A stretch of DNA of 64,000 bases from Sanghuangporus weigelae (GCA_033182465.1 CP137320.1:1550001-1614000), one strand, 5' to 3'; shown: positions 11,789-24,186, numbered from the stretch's first letter. The notes: generated from the sequence alone by a model not told the origin. Translations and numbers: made by a program.

Positions 11789-14700
11789 TTATGGACGATT
11801 CGACGATCCTAACATCAATGTCGGCCCTCTCGTTCCATAGATCTGCGCCAGCAATCCAAGCATACCACCATCCTCAACCGGGCGATCTTCCTCACGAGCA
11901 ATAGTAGAATCTGGTGACGACAAACTCGCCCGGCCCCGCTGTATCTTTCCATCCACGTACGACTCTCCCAGCTCGCTTCGTACCTCTCCTTCTCGCGTAT
12001 CGTCCTGCGAACGCAAAGCATCTTCTGGACTCAGGGATCGCTCCTCTCTCTGATGCGGATCGGAAGGGAATGGGTTGATGTTTGACTCTGCCAAACCGGC
12101 ATTGTCGCTTTCATCCTTTGCATGTACAGTCATGGTCGAATCAGACGTCGAGACGTTGATAGCTGGTGTATGCGTATGGGAGGGACCAGCACCGGTGGCA
12201 GACTCTCCAGATGTAGCGTCTACTCGACCCAGATGACCCCGTCGGCGAAGTGCCGCATCCTGACTCTGACGAAGGGCACGGTCGTACTCCTGAGCGCGCT
12301 CGGCCAAGCGTTGCTCCATAGAAAGCCGACGTGCGTGACCTGCATATGACTCACCCAGATGTCGACGAGCCGCTGCATTTGCATATGTGAAATCAGCCAT
12401 TCGGCTAAGGAAAAGTGAACCTGTCGGATCCGTAGGCTGCCATTCAGGATTCGCGGCCTTGAAAATGTCTCGATTAGCAATCACATAGCGGTCAGGCTTG
12501 TGTCTATCGAGGGAATAGCGTACCTTGAAATTGAGAAAGCTCTTTTCCATCTTGCCCTCATTTGATAGGAATCGCTTCTCCTTGACCTGTGTTGGCGCTC
12601 CAAACTTGAAAAGAAGTCGCAAGTCAGTCGAATGGAGCTCTGACCAGATCGCGAATAACATACATTCACATTGCCATGCCTCTTGAAGTCAAACACTGCG
12701 AAGCTGCACACATAGCCCAGTGAGTCTACGTTGATAGTGAACTCTCGGAAGAAGTCTATGATTGCGGGTGAACACCTTGGTAGTGAGAAGCAGAGAACAA
12801 AGGGTGTGATGATCACGGATAACAGCTCTCGAGCGAAGATCACGACCTTCATGTCGAAAAGTGTTCCAAAATCTTTGTGGACCTGACATCGAATAAACAT
12901 GTTTGAATACACGAACAACGAGAATCTCATGAGAAATGTCCGCACCTTTTGGGAATGTAATTGGCCCTTCCATTCATCAGGCATGTAATGCGTATAGTGG
13001 ATGACTTCCATCATCAGCAACTCGGGATCGAATATTTGGTTATCTTCTGGTATCATTCCACGGGCCACTGCCAGTATAGAACCAAAGACAGTCAGGTAGA
13101 ACAAAACGGTCCTGTGCGGCGTGACCTCAAAATGCGTGAACAGGTCCGGATCAAGGACGGACGCAAGAGCAAGCACAGCGGCAAAGGACCCAGCAACGAA
13201 AGATATGAAGCTACTCGTAATCTGAATGAGCAATGACGACAAAATATTGCGCTGAGAAAGCATACCGCATCACCAGAGCAACTTTTTCGTTAGGAAACTG
13301 CCCGATATACATGCTTGCCGCAGGATAGGACTCATCCAATCTTCTTGAGAAGATATGTGGTAACTCATTGAACTCCCGAAACTTCCATTTCGCGTAGAGA
13401 GTGTAATTACGACTGCCGATGGAAGAAGGATTCTTATGATACTCCTAAAAGTGTACTTGTCAGATCTAGTGTTCCGGAAGAGGATATGTCACGAACTTCG
13501 AAGTATCTGAAGAAATAGTACATCAGAAGGTACAATACGATGAAGGGTGCCAGAACTGCATTGAGCACGCCCATGACTATAAATCGATGTCGAAGTCTAA
13601 TGATTTTATTTAGGCTATAAATCACAGAGAGACTCAAAGCTACTTACTCCTTTATCAGAGGTGCCCTGTTCTTCTCCTTCAAAAACACCTCCCTGACCCG
13701 CCCTCTTGAATCGAACAGGTAACGCATGAGGCAGATCCTTAGATTATGCTCGAGCGCAGTGCTGAGCGTCAAGCCATCCCTCCCATCAAGTTTGAGGATA
13801 TCAGCCAAGAAATAAGGTAAGGGGACGCGCAAATCCAAGAGATCTTTATTAAAGAGAGCAATCAAGTAATTCTCTTCTCGCATGATGCGATTCGCTATGT
13901 CATGGGCATCAAGTTTTGCGGTCATTGAAGATGATGGATTATAGTGGTTTGTGGATGATAGTGCTGTAACTGGATTTTCTTCTCGAATATTCTCTATACG
14001 GCGGACGACTTCTGGCCAGGAAATCGTCTGAATGTCTGCCTGCATGAATGAAATAAAAATCCCAAGCATGTTGCAAAGCAAATAATACGTACGTCAGGAA
14101 TACCAAGGAGGTAAGTGTAAAATCGGTACATATCTGCAAGCCTTAAGACTTCAAAGACATATGATACGATTTGCAAGACGTAGTAGACGATGAAAAAGAG
14201 GAGAATGATGACGGTTGGTCCAGAGAAGCTGAAACGTGGTTTAGGTATATATCGCCATACAAGTGATCGCGACATACCGTGATACACAACGATCTACAAT
14301 CACATCCGACAATCTCGTAATACCCTCGGGTTTTATGCGGGAATAGTCAACACAATTGAGGAGAAATGTTGAGAACCCGATGGTAAAACCAATTGTTCTA
14401 GTCAACAAATGAGCACTCTTGCGTTGCAACAATCGAGTGGGGAACATGGCTTACAAGAGATGAAGTCCACGGGCTAATGCAATCGAATATAATCCTTTGT
14501 CAACGTAGTATCGATAAACATCTTGCAAGAATACATCTAGGTCGTAGACATTGATCCAATTCCATAAGGCACGTTCATATGCATCTAAACCTCTCATCTG
14601 CTTCCGTGGTGTCTGGACCTGAGGTTGGTCCGCGGGTGGTGGATCTATCTCTGAAGGTCGTGGAGGTAGTTGCAGATTATCATCATTCGATACGGGAAGA

Positions 14701-15149
14701 AGCGGTCGCGAGCCTTTAGAAACGGATCTCAAAGGCCGCTTTCCCTTGTCTTTTGGTGGTCGGGGCGCGTGCTGTCTCCTTGTTTGCGGGGTTGTCTCAA
14801 TCATGAAACTCTGGGGAACCTCATCATCTGAGTAGTCATCCTGAGAGGTCTGCTTGCGTCCAGAAGCATCACGTTGAATGACATTCATCTGAGATGATTC
14901 TCCCCAGAACACGCGTCCGTCACTGGTACTCTTGAATGGAGATTTAGCGTCCTCAAGAGCGTCGTCATGTTCGTCTTCTTCCTCCAAGACCGATTGGTTT
15001 GCTCGCAGGTAACCTTGATAATTTCTCCCACTCATTGGATTCAGCATGTTGAGAAATCCAGAAGGACGTAGGGAAGACTGGAGGAGACGAGATGATTGAG
15101 GAGTGGAGAACTGCAGCGGGCGCGATGAGCGCCTCCCGCGTTCAGGCAT
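11789..15149 (-). CDS. ATG9: autophagy scramblase Atg9
   Basis: Polytopic membrane protein that moves lipids between leaflets and seeds the growing autophagosome. The N-terminus is disordered, with NYQGYL and an acidic/Ser region. The conserved core follows: [22 protein letters not shown], several hydrophobic segments ([54 protein letters not shown]) and re-entrant helices. The signature ARGMIPEDN and [15 protein letters not shown] stretches are present, as is HKDFGTLFD. The C-terminal tail is long and Ser-rich. I placed the start at [10 protein letters not shown] (15149); the frame stays open upstream to 15371, but that would overlap the MET8 start. At least nine exons. It shares a short divergent promoter with MET8. 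Confidence 0.92.
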
Positions 15150-15359
15150 GGCAGTAACAAAGAAAGCCTGATCTGATGCTAGCGTTGCGTATTCGGTTGG
15201 CACATCTGCCAGTGCAGCTAATAAGATGATGGACGTAGGAGATAGACTTGTGAGACTCGACTTGAGTCTATCTCTGCCGAGCACACGCGACGCAATCATC
15301 ACGTGTAATTGACCTGGTCTGAGGTCGACCATTACAATCGCTCCAGGCATTCTGCCGCT
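15150..15359. promoter_or_regulatory. divergent ATG9/MET8 promoter
   Basis: About 210 bases between the chosen ATG9 start and the MET8 ATG. It is open in the ATG9 frame, so the true ATG9 start may lie inside it. No clear TATA box. Confidence 0.4.
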
Positions 15360-16274
15360 ATGGAGGATCACTTCGAGCTGCCTATCGGCGGTGGTGCTCT
15401 CCTTCTGGCATGGCAGCTCAAAGACAAACGAGTCCTCATGGTCGGTGGGGGCGAAGTCGCTTCAGGTCGTATAAAGTCTCTCCTCGTTGCAGATGCATAC
15501 ATCACTCTCATCGCTCCGCGATATGGTCTACATCCACTCACTAAATTCTATATCGATAACTCAGACCGTATTACTTATCATGATCGTACATTTGAGGGTC
15601 CTAAAGACCTCGTCAGCGTCGACATGGTCCTCACAGCTATAGACGACGTGGAATGGAGCCGGCGTATATGTGCGATGTGCAGAGAACAGAGGATATCAGT
15701 AAACGTGGCTGATATTCCTCCAAGCTGCGACTTCTATTTCGGATCCCAGATTCGCAAGGGTCCTCTTCAGATCATGATCTCGACGAACGGCAATGGTCCC
15801 AAATTGGCCAGCATCGTGAAATCGAGAATAGAAGACTGCCTACCCGAAAACGTAGACAAAGCGATTGAGAATGTTGGGTCACTTAGAGCCAAGCTCAGAC
15901 AGAGAGCTCCAGGTGTAGGAGGGGAAATCAGCAAAAAGAGGATGCAATGGATTTCTTCTGTATGTACAACATGGGATCTGGATGAACTAGCAGGACTGGA
16001 CGAAACCGCCTTGGATGCCCTGTTAGTAGAAGGCTGGGAGCGTGATGTCGTTCCGCGACCCAATCGAACGAAAGCAGTCCGAAGCAAGCCTCCCGGCTCA
16101 CCCGATATCGCGCTTGCAACCTTCGTTGGATTCTTCTGCGGAATTGCTTTTTGCATTGCGATTTTAGGAGAGCAGAATATCTTTGGCGATTTCTTCACGA
16201 ACATCATGTTAATCCTTCGCGATCAGTTCTCGCCTTTAATAACGAAGTGGAAGCAGGTCATGCCAGTAGATTGA
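15360..16274 (+). CDS. MET8: siroheme synthase Met8 (precorrin-2 dehydrogenase/ferrochelatase) with a C-terminal membrane segment
   Basis: Intronless, 304 residues. Met8 oxidises precorrin-2 with NAD and inserts iron to make siroheme, the cofactor of sulfite reductase. The sequence shows a Rossmann loop RVLMVGGGEVASGRI, then VDMVLTAIDD and VNVADIPPSCDFYFGS. The Asp in CDFYF corresponds to the catalytic Asp of yeast Met8. ISTNGNGPKLASIVKSRIE and the helical dimerisation domain follow. After the usual end there is a hydrophobic stretch ATFVGFFCGIAFCIAILGE (about residues 258-276) that should span a membrane. Yeast Met8 lacks this, so tail anchoring is inferred. The ATG at 15360 begins MEDHFELPIGGG; upstream codons lie in the promoter. 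Confidence 0.92.
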   Translation: MEDHFELPIGGGALLLAWQLKDKRVLMVGGGEVASGRIKSLLVADAYITLIAPRYGLHPLTKFYIDNSDRITYHDRTFEGPKDLVSVDMVLTAIDDVEWSRRICAMCREQRISVNVADIPPSCDFYFGSQIRKGPLQIMISTNGNGPKLASIVKSRIEDCLPENVDKAIENVGSLRAKLRQRAPGVGGEISKKRMQWISSVCTTWDLDELAGLDETALDALLVEGWERDVVPRPNRTKAVRSKPPGSPDIALATFVGFFCGIAFCIAILGEQNIFGDFFTNIMLILRDQFSPLITKWKQVMPVD

Positions 16275-16532
16275 GCTGTACAGGCGGGATAGGTTTAATC
16301 AATAGACTCGTGGCAGAGTTGTATAACGTCCTTTTACCGTGTTGGTTTTCAAAAGAGAGATACTACGATGCAGTTTTCGGGGGTGCTTTGGATGGGGAAC
16401 CTTGCGGCAAAGGATCCTCAGTCACATTCCTTATCCAGTGTACAACTAATCCCAAGCCTGCGCCAATTCCTCCACCACCTAAGAATACTAGAAAATGATT
16501 TATATGGTTAACATTTCAGGTGTGCATATTTG

Positions 16533-17071
16533 TCAAAGCTCACAGTGGACGGCTCGTGCGTGCTTCCAGAAGATAGCCGGAGTCAGCGTTCCACCTAGAA
16601 TAGCACCAATGGTCGAGTGATCTTGAGCTCTCAGTGAAGACATCTTTCGGGAACATCAAGTAAATATAAAAGAATAAATAAATACAAACTTCCGGTTTCT
16701 GGAGACTTACGCTGTACATTGCATTAATCCTCCGAACTCGAAGCGTCTCTTCGTCTTGCCGAGACGTCCTGAAATATTCCAGGGCACCTCCCTGAGCCGA
16801 TCCTGTGCGAAGTAAAGGTATGAATATCATTGGTACAACACAGAAAATATTCCAATGAAATACCTGCTATGCCACCCATCCATGTTGCACGTAGCATCCT
16901 GTTAATCGACCACGGTTTGGCACCCATTCTTCGTCGACTGAGTACAAAACCAGTATACAGAGGAGGCATGAGAAGGCTGAAGTATTGATAACCTGTGAAC
17001 ATCGATCGCCGAATGAGGTAGTCTCTGTCTGCCGCACTGGCGGCCACAGGGGATATTGGTTGCACGGACAT
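16533..17071 (-). CDS. small conserved multi-pass membrane protein, function unknown
   Basis: Three exons (17071-16864, 16802-16711, 16643-16533) sum to 411 bases, or 136 residues, with all joins in phase. Hydrophobic or Gly-rich segments are YQYFSLLMPPLYTGFVL, MLRATWMGGIAGSAQGGALEYF and STIGAILGGTLTPAIFWK. The last acceptor (CCGAAAG|ATG) was chosen because it opens the frame carrying STIGAILGG; other acceptors give low-quality sequence. Small-residue GxxxG-like spacing suggests packed helices. I recall similar short hypothetical proteins from basidiomycetes but no function. Its promoter region adjoins that of the acidic-protein gene. Confidence 0.75.
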
Positions 17072-17283
17072 GATAGAATAGAATATGTATGCAAATGTAT
17101 GAAGCAAAAGTAGAGGCCGGCCCTGATGTATCTCCACGTGATCTTCGGCCGTTATTCCAGTGAGCAGTGCCGTGCCCTTACTTTCTTTGACTGGTACGAT
17201 CACTTTTCACTTTTCACGAGCTATCCATCCTATAACTCCATTGAACAGACCAAACTGACGATCCAGGTTAATCATCTCGCGAC
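17072..17283. promoter_or_regulatory. divergent promoter, small membrane protein / acidic protein
   Basis: 212 bases between opposed ATGs. It contains pyrimidine-rich patches on the plus side. No clear TATA box. Confidence 0.4.
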
Positions 17284-20188
17284 ATGTCCGTATCAGCTAT
17301 GGTCGAGACGTACGATATGCCGATGACTGATTATAACGAGGATGGCGATATCCCCATGGGAGGCTCTTCATCCGAGAACTGGTTTCAACCCTTACCCCAC
17401 ATGGATGAGGATGCGCACAACATCGTCGCATTTTCTGACTCACAAGAAGTAGATATGATGGCCTTTGAAGAAACGACGACGGAATACGAAATGGTTGATG
17501 AAGCAGCGCAACCACAGGATACAGATATCGACACACATGTTTTTGACGCCGAAATCTACGATGTAACCATTCATCCATCTCCTTTACCGTCTGGTCCTGG
17601 CGAAATCGCTCAAAGTCACTTGGTGCAGTCGGAAGATTCGGGTAACAATGGTGCCATCACCGACCAGCCGCGATTCGGAGATGCCTCACATGTGACTACA
17701 TCGCACGACAGCGATTCTGCAGTAACGCAAGACTTTCTTCCTTCCGATACTGCACAGCTGCACGACGCCTCACTGGACGCAAGTGGGCCTCATGTCGCCG
17801 GACATTCTCCTGCCGCTGAGGTGATTGGAATTATTCACGAGCATCGCGAAGAGCGTGTGGCTACCGAGGTGACTTCGGAGCAGGCTCAGCCTCAAGAAGA
17901 AGTGGCAAGTACGGTTGCCGAGCATTCTTCATTACCGTCGGAGCATGTGGCTGTTTCATTACACTCAGACAACACGGCAGGTGATCCAAATAGCGAGGGT
18001 GACGGTAAGCTACCTATCTCGCAGATCGACGATGCCTCGCACCAGGTGAACGAAGAAGAGATTCCGAGTGAGCACGACGGAGACGAACAAGCCTTGAATA
18101 TGCTCCAGACAACAGAAGAGAGTGCCGAAAAGCTCGAAGAAAACCCTGCTGAGCAATCCGAACCTACTACTGCCCGGCAAGTGTACGTGCAGCCACCGCC
18201 TCCTATATTCCTGTCTCTACAAGTTGCATCTGCCGAAGGTGACCAGCCAGATTTTGTGCTTTTCAATCTTCCAGAGTCGAGCTCGCATACGACGGAAGAG
18301 CCCTTATTATTGTTACAACACCATCCATCGCTCTTTTATGAGCCTGTTTCTGCTGTATTCGATGCATTCCGACAAGAAGAATATTTCTCTCATCTGGAAG
18401 AACTTTCTGAGGCAGAAATGGCGCTGAATGCCCATGACCTTCAGTTGGTAATATCTGAGGTGAGTTATTGGGTTTCAATCATGGAAATGAGGTCTAACCT
18501 AGTCATGTTTAACAGGACAATATTTACTCTCGCGAAGTATCACTCCAAGATCTTTATGCAATGCATCAAGGAGTCGGGCTGCCTGGACACTTGAAGTTGA
18601 CGTTACAGTCCATCATGCCAAGGTTTATTACACGATATAATCTTCTCAGAGACCAAGTAACGCGACTCGTGCTCGGAGAGGAGGCTGGAGAGACTCGACA
18701 ACATGAAGGTCCCGCAGCTAGCGAGGAAGAGAGTGAGATTGTTCAGTCTTTCACTAAAAATTAGATACTAATATATTTGCAGGTTATGAACCGCAGGTAC
18801 TTGCGGTGCCTGATGAAACACAAGAAGGTCTTGTTCAGAATGATGAGACAAAGGGCTCAGAGACTGCCGAAGGTGCTGAGCATTCGCAGGATGTTGCTAC
18901 TCTAGATTCGACGTCTCACCCTGATGAACGTGCTGAGGAACCCGCTTCTGAAACTGAAGATGGTAATGAAACTGAGCAGAATGCAGCTGATGCCATTGCT
19001 GGAGGAGCTGAAGATAACGTGAATGAAGGGTCGGAGCATGATGAAGATGCCTCTGGCGAGAGCGATGATGCGGCTTATGATCTTGACGCAGATGCGATAC
19101 AAGCACAGGCTGACGACAAAGTCGCCGAGCCGTCACCTGATGAGCAAGAAACCGAGTATGCCGGTGAAGCTGAACCTCACGAAGAGGGCGATGAGGGCTA
19201 TGGCGACGATTTCCAAGAAGATGGCGCAGATGGGACAGGTACAGCAGACACTGCAGTTGAATCTACTGCATTCTCAGAAAATGCCCAGTCGGAAGCGTAT
19301 GCTGGTGATGATCAGCACGAGTCGGGGCCAGAGCCAAATGATGCCCAATCAGGACAAATTTCTGTATCACATTCAATATCTACATCTTCCTTCGATGCAG
19401 ATGAATCATCATGGGAGGATGCAGCGGGAGAAGATGACGATTCCCATGACGTAGAAGAGGAAACTAGTAAGTTGGAAAGTGTTATTTTCGTCTCTCAGCT
19501 GACAGATTCAGCAGACCAATCCGTTCAGCAAGTAACAGCGACTGTTTTTGATGAAGAAGGTAAATTAACCGATGGCGCGGTCCAAGTTGCCGAAGAAGGC
19601 GGCGATGATTTTGGCGACGAATTTGGGGACGATGATTTCGGCGATGAAGACTTCGAGGAATCTGCGGAAGACACTTTGGCAGGTAGGTTGTGTTCACCTG
19701 ATTCAAGTAGTGTTTGTTCAATCATTACGAAAGACCTGACCGAAGAAACCGAAGAGTTGTTGCAGAACATCGAAGCATCCGAGCATGTGGAAAAGGACGC
19801 TGATACTGCGTCACGGGAGGTTTTAGCCGAGTCGGAAAACTTCGTGTCAAATCTGGAAAACGAGATAGATGCGAATGGTAAGCTATCTTCTGAATCCTCC
19901 GGGCTCGATAGCTGACATCGTCAATTTCAGACGCCAAAGGGAAAACTGTGCTAAATGAAAGTGTCACGACCGAGAGCCATGATCATTCAATAACAACTAC
20001 GGATGCACCGCCTGAACCTGACTTGTTGCACAAAGTTTCGTCAAAGCGCAGTCTCGATGATGCCGAACTAGATGGTATAGAAGAGACTGTCTCACTATCT
20101 AGTTCTCCTGGTAAGCCCTTTGATTCGGGATACTTTACATGATTCCTGACTAAATTTCGTAGAGTCGAAACGCACGCGCACGCTTTGA
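17284..20188 (+). CDS. large acidic low-complexity protein with a conserved central domain, unknown function
   Basis: The gene opens with a long exon 17284-18459 (MSVSAMVETYDMPM) and continues from 18516 through several short introns. The last join TCTCCTG|AGTCG gives a basic end SPESKRTRTL. Most of the protein is Asp/Glu/Ser-rich, including a DDFGDEFGDDDFGDEDFEE run near 19605-19665. Only one block looks folded: PPPPIFLSLQVAS, FVLFNLPESS, LLLLQHHPSLF and SLQDLYAMHQGVGLPGHLKL, near 18200-18640. The KRTRT tail could be a nuclear signal; that is inference. The introns around 19467 and 19681 could be read either way because the frame stays open. I do not recognise the family. Confidence 0.7.
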
Positions 20189-20819
20189 AATTCTTGACAA
20201 TCTTCGTTTCTTCGCATTGCATTCACTTCCACATTCGACGCCTTGAAGTACAAGGCGAATCGACATTCTCGCACGCAAAGCTTAACTTATATTCGTCTAA
20301 ATCTCGCCGCCTTTTTCGGCATCAGTCAAAGGTCTAAGTGTCTTCATTTCTTTTGTGTTCGGTTCGCATGTTACCTTCCATCTGCTTGTTTGACGTTGAC
20401 CTCCGTGTTTCGTGTTTCTCTGTATCTTTTGTGCTTGCTGATTTTTTCTAGTGTTAACGAAACGTTTGTTGGGACCACCGAGGGGAGAGGGTGTAACTGT
20501 GGCGAAGAGAATCTTGTTGGGGAGGTTCGACGAAAATATTCCGCAATGCATATCGCATGGCATTCTTGTACCAGCTCTTAGATCTTGACAATACAGTATT
20601 TTTCTTTTCTTATTCACCATTCGTCACGTCAAGTCAAATTTGTTCTGAGATGTGCACGTGATCGCGGCTTCTGGAGTCAAATCTCAAATATACATTTTAT
20701 ATTCGAACAAACTCGTCATGGACACTGCTCGATAAGTGGTCTCTCGTTCGCTCACTGTACTATCTTATTCTCTTTCGAACCTCTTTCCTGTTCTATCGAG
20801 GAACCACCTAGACTTCGTC
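20189..20819. other. intergenic region upstream of RPC82
   Basis: 631 bases without a supported gene. T-rich on the plus strand (ttttcttttcttattc near 20599). It must hold the end of the acidic-protein transcript and the RPC82 promoter. A 112-codon ORF from 20243 to 20581 has no recognisable content. Confidence 0.55.
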
Positions 20820-23023
20820 ATGCCGGACAGGAACACAACCAATCTGTGTGTTGAGATAATTTGCTCCCACTTTGGCCCTCTCACTGCGGTGAGTCACATT
20901 CATATTGTAGCACGGACAGAAAATAGCTCAGCTGCACGATCCCGCCCTTTTAACTGTCTAGAAAGTAGCGGCTGTCCTGCTCATCAGGGGTCGACTTACA
21001 TTAGCCCAAGTGATCCGGTTCACTTCACTCAGACCACGCACAGCACGAGCAGCTATCCTCATCCTCATTCAACATAATTTAGCATGGCATACTCACTCAG
21101 ATGAGGATGGAGAGATAGTCGAGTTCAATACTGAGGAATGTCTGACGCGATTGCGAATTGGGAGGATTGTTTGGCAAGCAGAGCAGCTGTTTGGACCGGC
21201 AGTATGTGGTATTATTTCTTGAGTCAGGAATTTTGCTTGCTGATTTGTTCGCAGGCTGCAGAGATTGTTTCGCTAATACTCGACCATGGCAAACTGCGTC
21301 CACCAGATATCATGACTAATCTTTGTCCATCAAGATCAAAAGGTGCAGGATGTTGGAATGACTGTATCTCTTGCTTTATTAACGTCACACGCAGATGCTT
21401 CCGTGTACTCTCAAGCTCTCTTCCAACTCGTTTCTTCATCGTATCTCATTCCCTCGACAATTCTTTTCCACGTCTCTCCGCGGGATAAGCTCCTCCAATA
21501 CGAAAAAGAGGAGAAGAATCAGATTAAAAACTTCCCCACTGCTAAAGAGCTCCGGGAGGCAAAGGATAGAGCGGAGGCACGGCTAAAACGTGAGCAGGAA
21601 GAAGATATGAAAGTTGGATTGAAGGTGAGCTTCAGGATTTGATCGCAGCGACGCGAATACGAATTATAGACCAAAGCACTAGAAGCGAAAAAATGTTCAG
21701 ACTAATGGGTCAAAAGCTGCAAAGGTCCGCTTAACGCGTTATAACAAGCCACTTTCAATATTTTGAATTGCTTTTTTTTTTCCCTAGAGGAAAGCTGCCG
21801 AGGATGATGTAGTCGATGTGAGTTACAAGTTTCAAGCTTTCGAGTGGGGACTGATATATCCTAGGATGACGTTTATTTCCGAGTCAATGCTCACAAATTT
21901 AACATACACATCCGGAACAAAGTAATTAAATAGCTTATGGTCTCTGCTACCCGCTAACAAGTTGTCAGCTGATCCTGGCGGCAGTACGGGAACGGTACAA
22001 TGAGTCTGCTGCTACAGTTATGCGTGCTATTCTGAAAGCCGCTGAAACGAAGGCTTCTATGATTGATGTTCGATCAGGTAAACGGATCTCATCGGTTTTC
22101 TGACAGTGAAACTGAGCTATCCTACAGATGGTCTGTCTGCTGCGAGTATTATCGTTCATATTCCGGAAAACGAGGATATTGTTTCCGGTTTGGCATTTTC
22201 ATCTTCAAAAAAGCCTTCGACGATGAGTGCTGTCAAAGAGTATCTCGGAATATTTGCCGCAGCAGACAACCCGACTCCAAGTGGTCGAGCATCTTCATTT
22301 ATTTCGTTTGGCGGAGCATCGTCTGGAAAGGTTTACGTGGAGTATGAGATTATTTCGCGAAGATTACGACGACGGATACTCGAGGCGGTTGCTCGTGAAC
22401 GTTACGGGGATGAGGCGGTAAGGATCATTCGACTTCTCCTCGACAATGGCAAGATGGGTGGAGACCAGGTATGAGCGCCGTTGAATATCTAACAGTTGAA
22501 TCGACTGAGCTTTTTCTGTCGAAACAGATTGCTAAAGCTGCAATGATGGCCGCAACAACTGTTCGACCATTGCTCTCACTGCTCTCTGCAGAATCGCTCA
22601 TAAGCATACAAGAAGTTCCGAAGGGAGCGGACCGCAACCCCCAACGAACTATTTACCTTTGGTAAGTTAGCCACCGCGACTATATCGTGTTCCGCAATTC
22701 CTTATTATATCGGACATTGCACACTTAGGTATGTCGATCTGCAAAAGGCATACACGGTATTGCTCGGCAGCTTCTATAAAACATTGTACAACATAGAGAC
22801 GAGGCGTAGAATGGAAAAAGAAGACACGACAGTTCGAGCTGTACTGGAAAAGAGTGAACGGAGTGATGTACGGGAGGATCCGAGCCTATTGAGTCGCTTC
22901 GAACGAGAAGTGTTGAGAGCATGGGAGGAGCGACGCGATAAGCTGACAATCCTGGAGATGCGGGTAGAAGAGGCAGTGTTTATCCTTAGGGACCTTGTCG
23001 TTTACAGCTTAGAGGATGATTGA
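20820..23023 (+). CDS. RPC82: RNA polymerase III subunit C82 (RPC3)
   Basis: Subunit of the C82/C34/C31 subcomplex that lets RNA polymerase III open tRNA and 5S promoters. The protein is built of winged helices. The first is spread over LCVEIICSHFGPLTA, KVAAVLLIRGRLTLAQVIRFT and AAILILIQHNLAWH; later ones include YEIISRRLRRRILEAVARERYGDEA and RIIRLLLDNGKMGGDQIAKAAM. A coiled C-terminus RVEEAVFILRDLVVYSL follows. About ten exons, two of them very small: 24 bases at 21701-21724 and 30 bases at 21788-21817. Together they code a basic/acidic linker just before DDVYFRVN. The stop lies 77 bases from the convergent phosphoesterase gene. Confidence 0.92.
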
Positions 23024-23100
23024 TAATACATATAAATTGTCTAGTACGTGCTATACGTGTGCGAGCGTGGTCTACATAGTACCATACATGAGTGAAACGT

Positions 23101-24186
23101 CTACGCGTCTTTCTTGATATCTACAATGATAGGCATTTCGCTACTGTAGCAGGCAGCATTAACAGAGATGAAGTCGACCTGGTGTGGCTCTCTATTTGGC
23201 TCAGAAACTATGCGCCTCGCGATGTTTACTCCGTGCGCTTCGTGAATGTGTCCAAAGACATGCAATCGACAATTGGATAACGAGTTGATGCGAGAGGCCA
23301 GAGTGCGGCATCCTGCCAGTTTACCATGGCGCGTTTTGTCAAGGACGCCGAATGGTGGAGTGTGAGTGATTAGGATGTCAACATCCCGAGGAATTTGAGA
23401 CCATTCTTCTGCGTAGATTAGAAAGATGAGATTACTGCATAGACACTGAGCAGAGACTGATATCGCATACCTATCGCTTCTTCCTCCGATGCATACTGGA
23501 AGGCACCCGAAGCATACAATGGTGCAGCCTTTAGCGAGGTTTGGTTAGATGCATTTAACTGGACACGAGTGCCAAGTACGGACTGGAGAGCCATAAACTT
23601 TCCATTTTATACCATCAGGTAAGCCGACCTCTATGTTTTGATGATCCAGGTATAAAATGCCTGCTTGGCGCATGGCTTCACTGCGCACAAGTTCTTGTGC
23701 TGCGTCCATTTCCTGCAATCAAAATCTCTTCTTAGTAATGGCACATAGAACTCCTAACTCTTTGCGTACCTTCGGATCAAGTCCGATTCTAATGTCCCCT
23801 GCCCACTTGTAATCCAAGCATAGCTAAGCATCATGAGCAACATCGTCTGAAAGGCATCAGCGGGATACTAACATCGTGATTACCAGCAATGATGCTAGAT
23901 GGGTCTTAGTCATCAAAATTTGAGAGCAAAAGAGAGAAAAATCCCATCACATTTTCACTTTGTGAGGTAGACCACGCAACCAATCTAGGGTGATTTGAAG
24001 GTAGGACAATGTTCCCCACCTGGATAGATCGCCAGCATGAATGAGTACATCTCCAGGAGGAACGACCAGTCGTGTCCGCGAATGTGTATCGCTTATACAG
24101 ACAAAGCGAGTCCAAGGGTTACCAGGATGCTTGGGGAGTGCATCAAGATCATAAGACGTATACACTCTATGGCTTGATGCAGACAT
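23101..24186 (-). CDS. calcineurin-like metallophosphoesterase (MPPED1/2-like)
   Basis: Hydrolase with the two-metal phosphoesterase motifs in order: RFVCISDTHSRT, VLIHAGDLSRWG, GNHD (reverse complement of a segment near 23880), ILITHTPPFGVLD and HVFGHIHEAHG. This order, together with the short length, resembles the MPPED (239AB/Rv-type) group rather than Ser/Thr phosphatases. The start MSASSHRVYTS is at 24186. The C-terminus INVNAA-type strand ends PIIVDIKKDA. Several short introns. The natural substrate is unknown for this group; cyclic nucleotides are candidates from animal relatives. It shares a 176-base divergent promoter with SPT16. Confidence 0.88.

Noticed and set aside
14451-15371. 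ATG9 start at 15371
   Set aside because: It overlaps the MET8 start, and the conserved N-terminal sequence begins later; 15149 chosen.
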